A DNA stretch of 64,000 nucleotides. It comes from Dromaius novaehollandiae. Lineage: Eukaryota > Chordata > Aves > Casuariiformes > Dromaiidae. The translations under genes and the position numbers were made by a program. This document shows positions 1 to 12,066 of the stretch, in pieces (within the stretch, counting starts at the first letter, position 1; each line of letters begins with the position of its first letter). The notes below the pieces were generated by a model. That model made no database searches, was not told where the DNA came from, and saw only the letters and a list, made by a program, of their open reading frames with translations. The stretch is from NCBI RefSeq assembly GCF_036370855.1, contig NC_088117.1, positions 806,001-870,000 of the forward strand, written 5' to 3'.

Positions 1-130
1 CCAGTTGATCAACAACTGTCCTGTGGCTAAGCAGAGTTTTAAGGAAAGGTGTCTTGTGACTAGTATTCTAATTCTCAGATCCTAAGTAGGAATGCTGATT
101 TTTTTTCCCCCCTTCTTTATGTTGGTGTAG

Positions 131-197
131 TGGATTCAAATATTCGTACATCTGCTTCAAAGAAGAAATCGGGGAGCCATCATGCGAAAGAAGTGAG
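131..197 (+). CDS. ANKMY1: Internal exon upstream of the MYND exon (ANKMY1-like gene)
   Basis: A 67-nt open segment lies between an AG acceptor (ttggtgtag) and a GTAGGT donor. Entered with two bases completing a codon, it encodes a short Ser/Lys/His-rich linker (reading DSNIRTSASKKKSGSHH and on) and leaves phase 2. That joins in frame to the MYND exon at 2,416, giving Arg-Thr-Pro across the junction. It is probably the linker before the zinc finger. The phase match is the main support; the linker itself has no recognisable domain. Earlier exons, including any ankyrin repeats, would lie before the window. Confidence 0.5.
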
Positions 198-2415
198 GTA
201 GGTGGAAGACACTGCATGCAAGTGTTGACTGTTCTTAGCCAAAAATATTATGTCCTGTTTTTTCCTCACCAGGCTTAATGTCACCCTACCATGTTTTTTC
301 TTTTCTAATTGTTTCCTCTTTAGTGTGTCCAGTCTTGTCAGCTACAGACAGCTTCTTCCTCTGTTCTGATCACATCATTCCTTTTCAGCTTCAGACTCTG
401 CCAGGAGAGTCTGCATAATATTCAGTCTTCTCGTGATAAGCAGTGTGGCCTGGTATCTTAAGCTAATTCATGACATCAGTGGCTTAGGGTAGCTTACAAA
501 TACTAAGAAATGGACACAGACAAGTTTTGTGGCTTGCATTTCTGGTCTCTAAATCAGGAAAGACTTCTAGAGTTTGAACATTAGTCTTGGAATTGTAGCA
601 TTCTCAGCGGTTTGAGTTACGGAGGAAATAGTTGGCTCAAGGATACTGTACTCTGTCATCAGTTTCTTCTGAGCAAGGCACTCTCATCATCCTGAACTTT
701 GTCTCAGTATTTGAATCAAGTGAGAATTTGAATCATGGTCAGGAACTGAGGCACTTTTCGCGGGCATAAGTTGTGAGGTAGTATTTCTGCTGAACCAAAA
801 TGGATCAACAGTAGCATAAGATGCAGAAATAGCCGGAAGAATGTAAACCAAGAACTAAAATGAAATCTGGAAGGTTAAAGCAGCACACAAACGTTTTACA
901 AATAGATGTTAGGGATGACTTGCAGGCAGAGATGAGATCTCAGTGAAAATTGCTAGCCATTTCCTTTGCCAGAATTGTGCAAGTTTTGTTTTCTCAATTA
1001 GTTTCAACAGCTGCCTGTCTGGTCACTATAGCCCAAGAATGGGAATTTCCCATAAACTTCCAAGTGCAAGACTTGTATCATGTTCTCAACATACAGCCCT
1101 AGGCAAATATGCAAGGTTATGATTTGTAATTGGACAGGCCTTTACATTTACAGCCAAAGGAGACAGCAACTGGTAGACAACTTATTATTTCAGGGATCCT
1201 GCCACTCTCTCCTGAAACTCTTTCCCTGCAAAGGCCTGATTCTACCCAAGCTCCTTGTTTGCCACCCTCTGTTCTTGGCTCCATGGAAGGATGGGAACAA
1301 TTTACCAGCTTATCTGTACAGTAACTGGAGTTCCTTGATATCATTGTTCCTATTTAGCTGTGGCTTATCCTCTGCTGACTACCACTGTGCCCACACTGTA
1401 GCTATCCTCTCATAGAACATTTGTTACTCTCAGGGAACTGATCCTTGGTCTTTTTCTCTTCTGGGGACTCTGCAGAAAAGTTGCTGCAGTTTCCAATTCA
1501 AGTTGGATGAATTGTTTTTGTAAAGACCTCTGTTGGACTGTGGCTGTGCTTTGACTGGATACTGACAGGAGTTGTCTGGGTCATTGCCTGCTACCTCCCT
1601 TAGCAAGGCATTTAATGGAATCCATGTCACATGACTAGAATGCTACAAAATCTGATTTGGTGTTAAGTGTAATGCATCCAGTGTTGCCTCTGATGCCTCT
1701 TAGCTCTTTAAAATTATACTAACACATGAATGAATCTATTGCATGAAATCACCTTTGGCTTTATGTTGTGGTCAAATTTCATAAGTGCAGAACAATTTGG
1801 CTCAGACCACATTAGGGAAATCGGTGCTGTAAGGGATTCTTAAATGCTCTGAAAAGGATATAGGTACATAGGCCAATTTGCACTTAGTAACATTCTACTT
1901 CCCAGTCCCACTGAAAATCTTTGCCTAAGCACTCTTTGCTGCTTCTTCCAGCTTTGCTGTGTTGCAGGGACCTGGCTGTAGCCCTGTTTGCCTCTGCAAT
2001 ATTCCAGTAGGTTCTGTCAGTTTTTTAAGTCTGCCTGCTTGGCTTTATTTCTGGCCGCATATTGTCTGCCCTGCCTGCCAGTTTGAAAGTGAATACCTCC
2101 AGACTCGGTTGTTACGAGCAAACTGAAGCACACCATGCACTAGGATGCAGATGTTGATTTGGTAAAGGCTTGGGAGTGTTCCTCACTAGGACGTTTGACT
2201 TTTCTAGGGGCTGGTGTGCAGCCCGGTCCCCAAATACTCCTAGGATAAGCTGCAGGGTCTCCTGTTTCTTTATCCGTGAATATTACGACATTTATATTTC
2301 TATATTGTGAGCCATTTTGATATAATTTTACTGTGATGAACAAACGTTGTCAGACTAAGAAAAAACTTCAAACAAACAATATTGTGCTTTTTTTTTATAA
2401 CTGCCTTTGTTCTAG
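198..2415 (+). other. Intron of the MYND gene
   Basis: An AT-rich stretch between two phase-matched exons. Short ORFs on both strands have no recognisable domain and no splice context. I see no gene or repeat of note. Confidence 0.45.
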
Positions 2416-2570
2416 GACACCGTTTTTTAAATACTGCTATCAGTGCGGACGTTCTGTTGGTGTTCAGCTGACATCTTGCATTCATTGCCATGAAATCTTC
2501 ACTTGCAGTGAAGCTTGCAGAAGGAAATCCTGGAAGGAGCGGCATAGGCATGAGTGTTCGGGATTGCTGG
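2416..2570 (+). CDS. ANKMY1: MYND zinc-finger exon (ANKMY1-like)
   Basis: A 155-nt exon (acceptor tgttctag, donor GTAGGT) encodes a full MYND zinc finger. The ligand pattern reads Cys-x2-Cys (YCYQCGRS), Cys-x2-Cys (SCIHCHE), Cys-x3-Cys (TCSEAC) and His-x3-Cys (RHRHEC). MYND fingers bind two zinc ions and usually mediate protein-protein contacts. The run YCYQCGRSVGVQL resembles, as I recall it, the C-terminal MYND finger of ANKMY1 (ankyrin repeat and MYND domain protein 1) more than those of DEAF1 or the SMYD proteins. The exon enters with one base and leaves with one base (phase 1), fitting the exon at 131-197. The gene symbol rests on recalled similarity of the finger alone; no ankyrin repeat is in the window. 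Confidence 0.65.
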
Positions 2571-4691
2571 GTAGGTCTGACAGTCACTAGTATGTGTGTA
2601 CAGTTGTTTGTGCATGTTTTACTGAGCTGGAATGTCTTCCTTGTAATGGCTCAGTAAAATGTGTTTTGGTTACAATTTAAACAAAAAAAATTCAGTTATT
2701 CCCTTGAATAGCTGTGTCTGTAAAACCATCAGCTTTAAGAGAGCTACTAATGTGTCATTACAGTCAGTTTCAAGAGAGAAGAATCTTTCAGGTGAGCACA
2801 GAACAAAAGGAAGATGCTCCTGAAGACTAATGTTCATTACTGAAATCATAAATATACAACTTTCCAAGCTGAAGAACCTCAATACATCTAACAAGCTAGG
2901 AGGAACGGGGCTTTCAGTACAAACTTTACCTCTATCTGCATATTAGAATAGAAATCTATGAGATTTCTGACCTTTGTGCATTGAATCATTGATACCACCC
3001 TACTGTGGTTCAGGTAAACTGCAGCATTTGTCATTGACAAAAAAAAGGACATTATACACGTTATACACATGCACACACTACACAGCAGTAGAAGACTGGC
3101 ATAGTGGATTTATACAAGAAATTAAAGTGCTGTCACCATATGAGATGCTCGCATATGAGCCACAATGAGGAATCTGAAATGTGAAGATAAATAAGGAACT
3201 GCTGCCATTCTGAGGCTGATCTGTCTTTTAGTGGCTGTCCAGCCACTAAAAAGTCGGTCCAGGATGGGTCTTTTAAATCTGGGTACTTGTAAAACCTGTG
3301 AAGGGAGTGAGGCCTGTCCAACTGGAGATGATTTATATGAAGCATACATGCTTATCAGTATGGGTTCTAAACATCTTCTAGCGGTTTTCCCAAGATAAGA
3401 TATCAGTGGTGTACTTCCCAGATTATATGGGAATAAATGAAACTGTTCTTAATAACGGGAGATTTCCCTTGCACCTTAATCAAGTGCTTTTTCTTCTTCC
3501 TGTTCCTTTCATAAAGTTTTGTTACACTCCTGCATATAATTAAAGCTTTTGAGTTTCACTCTTTTCTGGAAGCTACCTTTCACCCACTTACACACTTCTG
3601 CTTTTACAGCATTTGATGTATGAGAACTGCAACACGTGTATACAGAACACTCTGTTTTTACTACTATTTTTTCATATGTTTGGGATGGAAATGGGAACAG
3701 ACTTAGAAAGGGAAGTCCTGAAGACTGTGAATCGGAACCACTAGAAAACAATAAAAATGATCTGGGGGAATGGTAGAGGCTTCTGGGAAAACGGCACGGT
3801 GCATGCCACAGAAGGGTAACCAACCAGCTTGAGTTCGGTCAGACTCTGTCTTTAAGCACACAGTGTGTTGCTGACTGTCCTGCACCCTGACAGGCATGCT
3901 GACTTCTCTAAGCAACCATCATGGGCCAGTCAAAGCAGGACACTGGAATGGAGACAAAGTAGCAGCTACTCCACTCAGCTTAATTTTTGCATCATCCTCA
4001 AAGTGATAGAGAAGAATAATGAAGTGATAATAAAAAAACATGTTCGGAGCAGAATGTGCCTTGATAGATGCTGCAGAAGCAGCAAATAAAGCTGAAGGGC
4101 ACAGGTCAGATCTGATAAATTATAGCCCAACCCACAAACAGCAGAGATTTTACCACTTTAATGGCAATATATTGCTTATTTATGTTAAAAGATTTGACTT
4201 GAGAAAAGATTAGGAATTTTCCTAAAATATGAAAGGATCAGATATCTGATAAAACTCCTAGACCAATGAGGCATTTGAGCTTGTTTGACTAATGAAATCA
4301 ATATATACATACCTTCCAGTGAAAATGTCTTTGCTCACAAGGTGTTCCTTAGTCAAATTGTTTTCAATGGTTAATCCATTCTGGAACTACTGACAGATGA
4401 AAGAATCCTTGATGTGTGTATTTCAAGTCATGCTATTTATTTTCTTGAAACCAAAATGAAAGACTGAGCTTCTAAAGATAGAGCCTGGCAGAAGCACTTA
4501 CTGCTTAAATGGCATTGTCCTTCCCTTTTGCTTTTGAACATCTGAGCAACTCAGTAGTTAGAGCTTGGGTGAGTGAGGTGTTGAGTCTTCACTGCTGAAT
4601 TGTGACTGTTAACAGCTGCCATCCATATCTTCCTCTTCAAAACTCTTCCTGTTTTCTGGAGTTCTAGTTCCTCACTTTTGTTTACATGAAC
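2571..4691 (+). other. Presumed intron, no feature seen
   Basis: Single-copy-like AT-rich DNA downstream of the MYND exon. No convincing exon, RNA gene or mobile element was recognised. Confidence 0.35.
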
Positions 4692-4732
4692 AAAAAAAAA
4701 AAAAAAAGAAAAAGAAAAAAGAAAAAAGAAAA
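4692..4732 (+). repeat. A-rich tract
   Basis: A run of sixteen A followed by GAAAAA-type units. This is a simple low-complexity tract. Confidence 0.9.
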
Positions 4733-4820
4733 CTGACATTGAAGAAAATGATTATTTAAAATTAATGGAAAGCTTTTGTTCTTAAAAAATGTTATGATGG
4801 ACTGTTTGAACTGTTTTGTT

Positions 4821-4859
4821 GGAGCAGCTTCTCTTGGACACCATCTCCAAGCATATGAA
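4821..4859 (+). mobile_element. Short CR1 LINE fragment
   Basis: About 34 of 39 bases match the reverse transcriptase region of the CR1 copy at 9,603-9,640, including ACCATCTCCAAGCATATGAA. The flanks do not match clearly. It is a small relic or an old degraded insertion. Confidence 0.5.
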
Positions 4860-4937
4860 CCCTGCCAGACCATCTGGTGACCAGTTATGCAAAACAGGGG
4901 CGTCCTTGGCTGCAAGGGATGCACCAAAATAACACAG

Positions 4938-5345
4938 TTAAAAGTTCACTGGCTAATGATAACTATACAGCCCATGTGCACATTCTTGCTACAGATGGAA
5001 GGCAATGGTGGAGAATACGTGGGAAGAGAAGGAAATAATGGGAAATAGAGAATGATAGGGAATATACTGGGAATAGATGGGAATGATGGGGGAAATTAGG
5101 GAGTAGAAATGATGGGGAACAGATGGAATAATAGGAAATTGCAGGGAATAGATGCAGAATAGAAGGGGGTATAGTAAGGAATAGCTAGGAATAGAAAGAA
5201 ATTATGAGGAATAGTTCTGAATAGATGGGAATGACAGGGAGTAGAAGAGAATGATACACAATGCAGGGACTAGAAAGAAATTGAACACCTAAGGGAGCAG
5301 AAAGACAGAAAAGCATACAGAAAGGCGATAGAAGGAATGGAAGGA
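4938..5345 (+). repeat. Degenerate GGGAATAGA-type purine-rich repeat, copy 1
   Basis: A purine-rich array of imperfect units such as gggaatagat, gggaatgatg and ggaaatagag. The first 230 bases or so, together with the unique-looking leader (aaaagttcac ... gcacattcttgctacagatg), match the reverse complement of 12,785-13,030. The shared leader shows that this is a dispersed or duplicated element rather than chance simple sequence. Confidence 0.75.
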
Positions 5346-7671
5346 GATAGAAAGGACAGGCCCAGTTTAGACATGTTGTATCTGTGAAGTGCGAATGGTC
5401 ATTATCATATCACAGAGTAACAGATTGATAGTTTTGGCCTTCTGTCAGCCTGGGGACACTTGAAATGGTGACCTAGATGCTACACACTGGAACCATCTCT
5501 GTCAGCAGACTTAATATGTTTTTGAAAGTATTTTGAAGGAGATGTAGAAAAACAGTCCTGAATATACTGTGAAGTATAGCAGCTACACACTACACACTGG
5601 TTTGGTAGATAGACTTTAGTGGTGGATAGACCACTTCCAGTCCATCAGTTAAAAAAGACTTTTCCAGAGAGCAGGGACTGCAAGAACTTGCTAGTGTACT
5701 CTTTACCTCTACTTTTCCCATCAAAAATAACATCCAGAAGATCCTTCCAACACTGTTTAAATGCCCTATAATGTTTTGGTTGTGGGTTTTTTCCTAAGTG
5801 TCAAAGCTCAGAAAGCTGGTCAAGTCATTCCAGCTAAACAGTGCTAACAACAGAGCCCTGAAATGCTGTCAGGCTCCTTTGTTGAAGAAAAAATGATCAA
5901 ACAAACCTGAAAACCCACAGAATAGTTTATAAAGATCAGATTCTTATTTTTACTCTTTTAATATATAAGTATTAAATCTTTGTAAATTTCTGACCTGTAT
6001 AAAGTATTCTCCAACTACTGGGGTTTTTTGGTAAATATGTTAAGTAATTCCCCCGCCTCTTCAGCAGCTTTCTCACACTAATGCATGTATTTCTGTAGAA
6101 GTGTATAATCCCTTTTAATTGTTCATAATATCTTGTCTACTGTGTATTCCACAGTGTCTTTCCATATTGTTTTATTGCTGCTCAAGATGATCTAGTATCT
6201 AAATCTATGGCCAAGACAGTCTGAGCTTGAGGGAAGGTCAATTAATATGTTTCATTTGGTGTGGGGATGACAGATTAGATTTCTGATCTGTTATCTGTCC
6301 AAAAGCTGTGTTAAGTTTCTGCAATGATTACAGCTGGCAGAATACGCAAGCTTATTTAGACTAGGGATTTATATCATGACTAGTAAAGGCACATGGTTAT
6401 TCCTGTATTAACCAAATGTTTACTTGATTAAAAAAAAAATCTGTGTGGAGGGCCTTTAATAGAGGTCCAGTTTCTTGGGAACTTCCACTGCAGCTCCTGT
6501 AAAGCTGTTGGAGATAAATGGAGTGAGAAACAACTGTTTCTAGAGCTGCTTCTAAGCAAAAACAGAGCTCTAAAAGCTCTTTTTTTAATTAACCCCAAGG
6601 TATGTATTATATAAGTACCATCAGAAGGTTATCCAGATAATCTGTGAAACATTTTTTTAAACTGCTGAATCTGTTCTTGGCATCTTTTATGCCCTGTATC
6701 TATTCAGAAGGCATAGCAGTAAATTTAAGAGGCCTTACTGTCTCTCTTCAGTCTTCTCACTGCTCCTCCTTAGTTCCTGGTTTTTGGCAGTTCTGGGTGA
6801 CACCCTTTCAAGCACAGTTGTGTCGTCCTCTTGAAGCTGTGCATATGCCTGTTGTGTTGCATTCAGTGGAGCAGTACAGAAGCTCTGTGACCGAACCGTC
6901 AGGGCACTGTTATGTAATGTACAATTTAAGTCCGTTTTTCAGCATAAAGGCAGCAGTACAGCTAGGAAACATTTTTCAGAATTCGTGGAACAAGTGTGAG
7001 TGTGTTCATGTACCAAGATTTTTTCTTGGTAATAAACTTTTCTTTTTAACCAGTGTCTTCCTTCTTTTTTAATTTTAAGGTGCCAGGGATTTTTAGGGGA
7101 GGTGTGGGGGTTGTTTTATTTCTTTTTCCTCTCCCATGGTTGTCTTTCATCGAAAATGACCTGAAATTCCCCAACTCAGATCAGTTTGAGCAGTTCAGTC
7201 TGTTACTCTGAGAACCTCTGAACTTCCCCTCACCCCACCTTTTCAGGACCTTTCCTTTTCAGTTCCTTTCTCTTTTCTCTTTACTTTTTCTCCCTCGTCC
7301 TCTTCCTTTTGACTTGATGGCAGTGTAATTAGCATTTATTTTGTGCCCTAGGAGAAAAACTCTCAATGGTTAATTGAGTCCTGAAGTAACTAATAGTCAG
7401 CTTTAACCACAGTATTAAGACACTCTTAAATGTATTTACAAGAAGAAACAAGTATCCCTTACACTCCTGTATGTGGTCATTGTTGTCTAGGAAGTTATAG
7501 GTAGGTAAGTAGGTAGCCACTGCTGTCCAAGATAGAGTTGGTCTGTCTGTTGACATCACACTTGATAAACTGAGCCACAATAGGAACATTTTAAGTCTTG
7601 TACCTATATCTAGTTTATTGTTCCTAGGAAAACAAAGGTCACCTACACAAATATGGTGGTTTATTTTGCAG
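5346..7671 (+). other. Presumed intron, no feature seen
   Basis: AT-rich DNA. The 142-codon ORF at 6,644-7,072 has no domain, no splice context and a composition like its surroundings, so I do not call it a gene. Confidence 0.35.
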
Positions 7672-7766
7672 AGAAGAGTAGAGGTCAAGCACCTCTGGAT
7701 GCAAGCAGTGCGGCATGCAAAAAGGATGCCATTGGCAAAAAGGGGGAAAAAAGAAGAGAAAGATGA
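7672..7766 (+). CDS. ANKMY1: Candidate terminal exon of the MYND gene
   Basis: An acceptor (ttattttgcag) is followed by an open segment. Entered in phase 1, as required by the MYND exon donor, it reads a Lys-rich tail (beginning EKSRGQAPLDASSA) to TGA at 7,764-7,766. In the alternative frame the same exon stays open to 7,833 and would give a strongly basic Lys/Arg tail. I prefer the shorter frame because it needs no extra exon. An intervening exon could change the choice. Confidence 0.35.
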
Positions 7767-8183
7767 AAGGCGAAAGAGAAGAAAAAGTAAAGTTAGGAAG
7801 GGTGGAAGACAGCATCACAGGAAGGATGACTAACTTGTTTCAAGTCACACCTACTATTGTATGGGCAACATTTTTATAGGATTGTATACATTCTGCCTTG
7901 TACTCCACTTCTAGTGAGGTTAAAAATGACCTAATCTGACAAGTTTTGAGAAACTAAAGCCAAAGTCTTTCCAAGATGCTACATATGAGCTAAAGGACAG
8001 GTAATTCTACTAGATTCATTGAAACCAACCTGGGAATGGGGGGTACATACAAGTTAGGTATTAAGTAGATATATTTACTATTAAAAATGTATCAAACTCC
8101 CCATTGGTTTTACTGGTCTAATGCAATGTATATTTATTTTTAAACCAGTATGGCCCATAATTGAACTTCATTACATATATTCC
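7767..8183 (+). other. 3' UTR or intergenic DNA before the CR1
   Basis: AT-rich sequence with no clear gene. I found no unambiguous AATAAA close to the candidate stop codon. Confidence 0.3.
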
Positions 8184-9235
8184 CTCCCGTGGGGGACGGA
8201 GGGCCCATCTGCAAAACAGACTTGCTGTCTAGGGAGGTTCGCTGCTTGCTGGGGGCTCAGATCTGGGATGCTGTAGAGAGGTTGCTGAGGCTTGTCCAGT
8301 CCTTGGACTATTACCCCTTTCTGCTCATTCACATGCAAACTGATGATCCTATCAGGAGTCTTTGAATGTACCAAGAGTGACTACATGGCTCTGGGGGGGG
8401 GGGAGGAGTGAGGTCATGGGGGGCTAGGTGGTTTTCTCCTTGATACTACTAGTGAAGGGAAGAGGCTTAAGGAAGAGTGGATGGATCCTGACATTCAGCA
8501 CCTGGTTATGCAGCTGTGTTGATGACAGGGATTTGGCTTTGAAACCACAGGACCCTTTTTGAGAATTGAGGACTGATAAGAAGAGATGGAATCCACCTGC
8601 AAAGATGTTTTCCATCTCTGCCAACAGACTGACCAACCTGGTGAGAAAACTAGGAAAGATGGGGGAGGGAGATGACAACCCACAGTCAAGTGGGAAAGTG
8701 CTGGACTGGGTTGGCAAGCAAAAGCTGCAGGGTGGTGTAGATGAGAATCCTCAAAATTAACAGAACAGGGCAGAATGAGGTTCACCCCAAGTGCACACAC
8801 ATAAGTAAGAAAGTACAAAAAGGACAGCATTGCGGGGGAAGCTCTTATCCTTTTCCTGGGAAGTAGGTTGAACTGAGTGCCTCTCAGAAGGAACTTTACA
8901 CTAATGCATGCAGCATAAGGAACAAACAGGAGGAATTAGGTGTGCATGCAGTTACAGGGCTATGTTCTCATTGGGATCATCAGGACGTGGTGGGATAGCT
9001 CATACAACTAGAGCGCTACAATGGATGAATACAGGCTGTTTAGGAAGGACAGGCTGGGAAAGTGAGGGGAGGGAGTTGCCCTCTATGTGAGACGACAACT
9101 GGAATGCATGAAGCCCTGCCTACAGAAGGGAGATGAGCCAGCTGAGAGCTTATGGGTCAGGATTAATGGGCAGACCAATATAGGCAATGTTGTTGTGAGT
9201 GTCTGCTACAGACCACCTGATCAGGAAGAAGCAGA
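8184..9235 (+). mobile_element. Outer CR1 LINE, 5' part (ORF1 esterase region and start of endonuclease)
   Basis: From about 8,184 the sequence follows the CR1 non-LTR retrotransposon in sense orientation. It first resembles the ORF1 esterase-like region (gacggagggcccatctgcaa, gctgtctagggaggt), then the junction before ORF2, then the N-terminal half of the apurinic-type endonuclease, ending near the CYRPPDQEE motif. Stops and indels are frequent, so no protein is made. The element stops abruptly at 9,235 and resumes at 10,927 at the next endonuclease codons (DEAFFR), which shows it is interrupted rather than deleted. The 5' end is truncated within ORF1. Confidence 0.75.
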
Positions 9236-10926
9236 GAGAAGGCAAAGATACTGAATGTATTTCTTGCTTCAGTCTTCACTGCTAAGACCAGCCCTGAGGA
9301 ATCCCAAACCCTGGAGACAAGGGAGAAAGTCTGGAGAAAGGAAGACTTGGATAAGGAGGCTCAGGTTAGAGATCATTTAACCAAACTTGACATCCACAGG
9401 TCCATGGGCCTTGATGGGATTCACCCATGAGTGCTGAGGGAGCTGGCCAATGTCATTGCAAGGCCACTCTCAACCATCTTTGAAAGGACATGGAGAGCAA
9501 GAGAGGTACCTGAGGACTGGAAGAAAGCAAATGTCACTCCAATCTTCAAAAAGGGCAAGAAGGAGGGCCCAGGGACCCAACACGATCCCTGGGAAGGTGA
9601 TGGAGCAGCTCATTGTGGATACCATCTCCAAGCATATGAAGGACAAGAAGGTGATTGGGAGATGTCAGCACAAGGGGATGCCAGTTCACAAGGGGAAAGC
9701 ATGCTTAGCCAATCTGATGGCCTTCTGTGATGGAATGACTGGCTGGGGAGATGAGGGCAGAGCAGGGGATGTCGTCTCCCTTGACTTCAGGAAGGCTTTG
9801 GATACTGTCTCTCGTAACATCCTCTAGGCAAGCTGATGCAGTAGGGGTGAGATGAGCACAGTGAGGTGGACTGAAAGCTGGCTGAAAGGCAGAGCTCAGA
9901 GGGTTGTGATGAGTGTCGCAAAGTCTAGCTGGAGCCCTGTAGCTAGTGGTGTTCCCCCAGGGGTCAATACTGGCTCCAATCCTGTTCAACTTAGTCATCA
10001 GAGACCTGGATGAAGGGACAGAGGGCACCCTCAGCAAGTTTGCTGATGATGGAGAGGAGAGGATGATACACCAGAGGGCTGCGCTGCCATTCAGAGGGAC
10101 CTCGAGAGGCTGGACAGATGGGCAGAGGGGAACCTCATGACGTCCAACAAAGGGAAATGCAGAGTCCTGCCCCTGGGGAGGAATAACCCCAGGCACCAGT
10201 AGAGGCTGGGGCCTGATGTGCTGCAAAGCAGCTCTGCAGAGAAGGACCTGGCAGTTCCTGGTGGACAGCAAGTGGAACAAGAGCCAGCAGTGTGCCTTTG
10301 CAGAAAAAGAGGCCAACAGCATCATGGTCTGCATTAGGAAGAGCATTGCCTGCAGGTGGAGGGAGGTAACCCTCCCCCTCTACTCAGCGCTGGTGAGGCT
10401 GCATCTGGAGTACCGTATCCAGTTCTGGGCTCTCCAATACAAGAGAGACATGGAGCTACGGGAGCAAGCGCAACGAAGGGCTACTAAGATGGTGAAGGGA
10501 CTAGAGCGTGTCTTATAGGAAGAAAGGCTGAGAGAGCTGTGCCTGTTGAGCCTGGAGAAGAGAAGACAGAGGGGGAATCTTATGAATGTGTTTAAATATC
10601 TGAAGGGAGGGTGTCAGGAGGGTGGGACCAGACTCTTTTCAGTGGTGTCCAGTGATAGGACAAGAGTCAACAGGCACAAATGGAAACACAGGAAGTTCCG
10701 TCAGGACATAAGGAGAAACTTCTTTCCTGTGAGGGTGACTGAGCACTGGAACAGGTAGCCCAGAAAGGCTGTGAATTCCCCATCCTTGGAGATGTTCAAA
10801 AGCTGTGTGGACAGGGTCCTGGGTAACGTGCTGTAGGTGACCCTGCTTGAGCGGGCGAGGGGGGGGTGTTGGACTAGATGATCTCCAGAGGTGCCTTCCA
10901 ACCTCTATCATTCTGTGATTCTGTGG
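9236..10926 (+). mobile_element. Inner CR1 LINE inserted in the outer CR1 (reverse transcriptase and 3' end)
   Basis: A 5'-truncated CR1 begins at the linker before the reverse transcriptase. It runs through fragments of that domain (ORFs at 9,431-9,730, 9,946-10,140, 10,216-10,518) and the C-terminal region (FKYLKGG, RRNFFPVRVTEHWNR) to the diagnostic 3' end (cattctgtgattctgtgg). Frameshifts and internal deletions make it a pseudogene copy. The six bases agcaga occur at 9,230-9,235 and again at 10,927-10,932, as expected if they flank the insertion. Confidence 0.8.
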
Positions 10927-12066
10927 AGCAGATGAAGCCTTCTTCAGAAAACTGGAAGAAGCCTCATGTTCACCGGCCCTGGTCCTCATGGGGGACTTTA
11001 ACTACCCTGATATCTGCCGCAGGAACAACACAGCAGGGCACAAGCAAGCCAAGAGGTTCCTGGAGTGCATCAGTGACAACTTCCTGACTCAGGTGATTGA
11101 GGAGCCAGCGAGGAGAGGCAGTCTGCTAGACCTTGTACTTACAAACAAGGCAGGACTGGTCAGAGATGTGGAAGCTGTGGGCAGCCTTGGCAACAGCAAC
11201 CACAGGATGATGGAGTTCAGGATCCTGCAAGGAAGGAGCAAGGCAAAAAGCAGGATCACAACCCTGGGCTTCAGGAGTGCAGACTCTGGCCTGTTCAGGG
11301 CACTGCTTGGAAGAAACCCATGGGATGCAGCCCTGGAGAGAAGAGGAGTCCAGAAGTCCAGTACATGCTGGGGGCCAACCTGCTGAAGAGCAACTTTGCA
11401 GAAAATGACTTGAGGGTCCTGGTGGACAACAAGCTGAACATGACCAGCAATGTGCCTTTGCAGCAAAGCAGGCCAACAGCATCGTGGGCAGCATTAGAAA
11501 GAGCATTGCCAGCAGGCCAATGGAGGTGATCCTTCCCCTCTATTCAGCACAGGTCAGACCACATCTGAAGTGCTGTGTCCAGTTCTGGGCTCCACAGTAC
11601 AAGACAGACATGGAGCTACTGGAGCAAGCCCAGCGAAGGACCACAAAGAGGATTAAGGAACTGGAGCATCTCTCGTGCAAGGAGAGGCTGAGAGATCTGG
11701 GATTGTTTAGCTCTGAGAAGGCCCAGGGGGATCTTATCAATGTGTATAAATACCTGATGGGAGGGAGTAAACAAGCTGGAGCCTCACTCTTCTCCGTGGC
11801 ACCCAGTGGCAGGACAAGAAGCAATGGGCAGGAATTGAAAGACAGGAAATTCCACTTGAACATAATAAAAATCTTTTTTTCCTGTGAGGGTGATCAAACA
11901 TGGGAAGAGGTTGCCCAGAGAGGCCATGGAGTCTCCATTCCTGGAGATATTCAAAGCCCAACTGGACAAGGTCCTGAGCTCTCGCTGACCCTGCTTTGAG
12001 TCAGGGGGATGGACTACAGACTCCTAGAGGGTCCTTCCAACCTCAACAATTCTGTGATTCTGTGGT
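10927..12066 (+). mobile_element. Outer CR1 LINE, 3' part (rest of endonuclease, deleted RT, 3' end)
   Basis: The endonuclease resumes with the MGDFNYPDIC motif and RGSLLDLVLTNK (ORF 10,988-11,386). Near 11,360 it jumps by internal deletion to the C-terminal part of ORF2. It ends at about 12,063 with ccaacctcaacaattctgtgattctgtgg, the CR1 tail. It is inactive because of stops and the missing reverse transcriptase core. Confidence 0.75.

Noticed and set aside
6644-7072. 142-codon ORF in the MYND gene intron
   Set aside because: AT-rich, no recognisable domain, no splice sites, and no relation to the neighbouring exons.
11484-11999. 171-codon ORF
   Set aside because: It is the decayed C-terminal part of CR1 ORF2, not a host gene.
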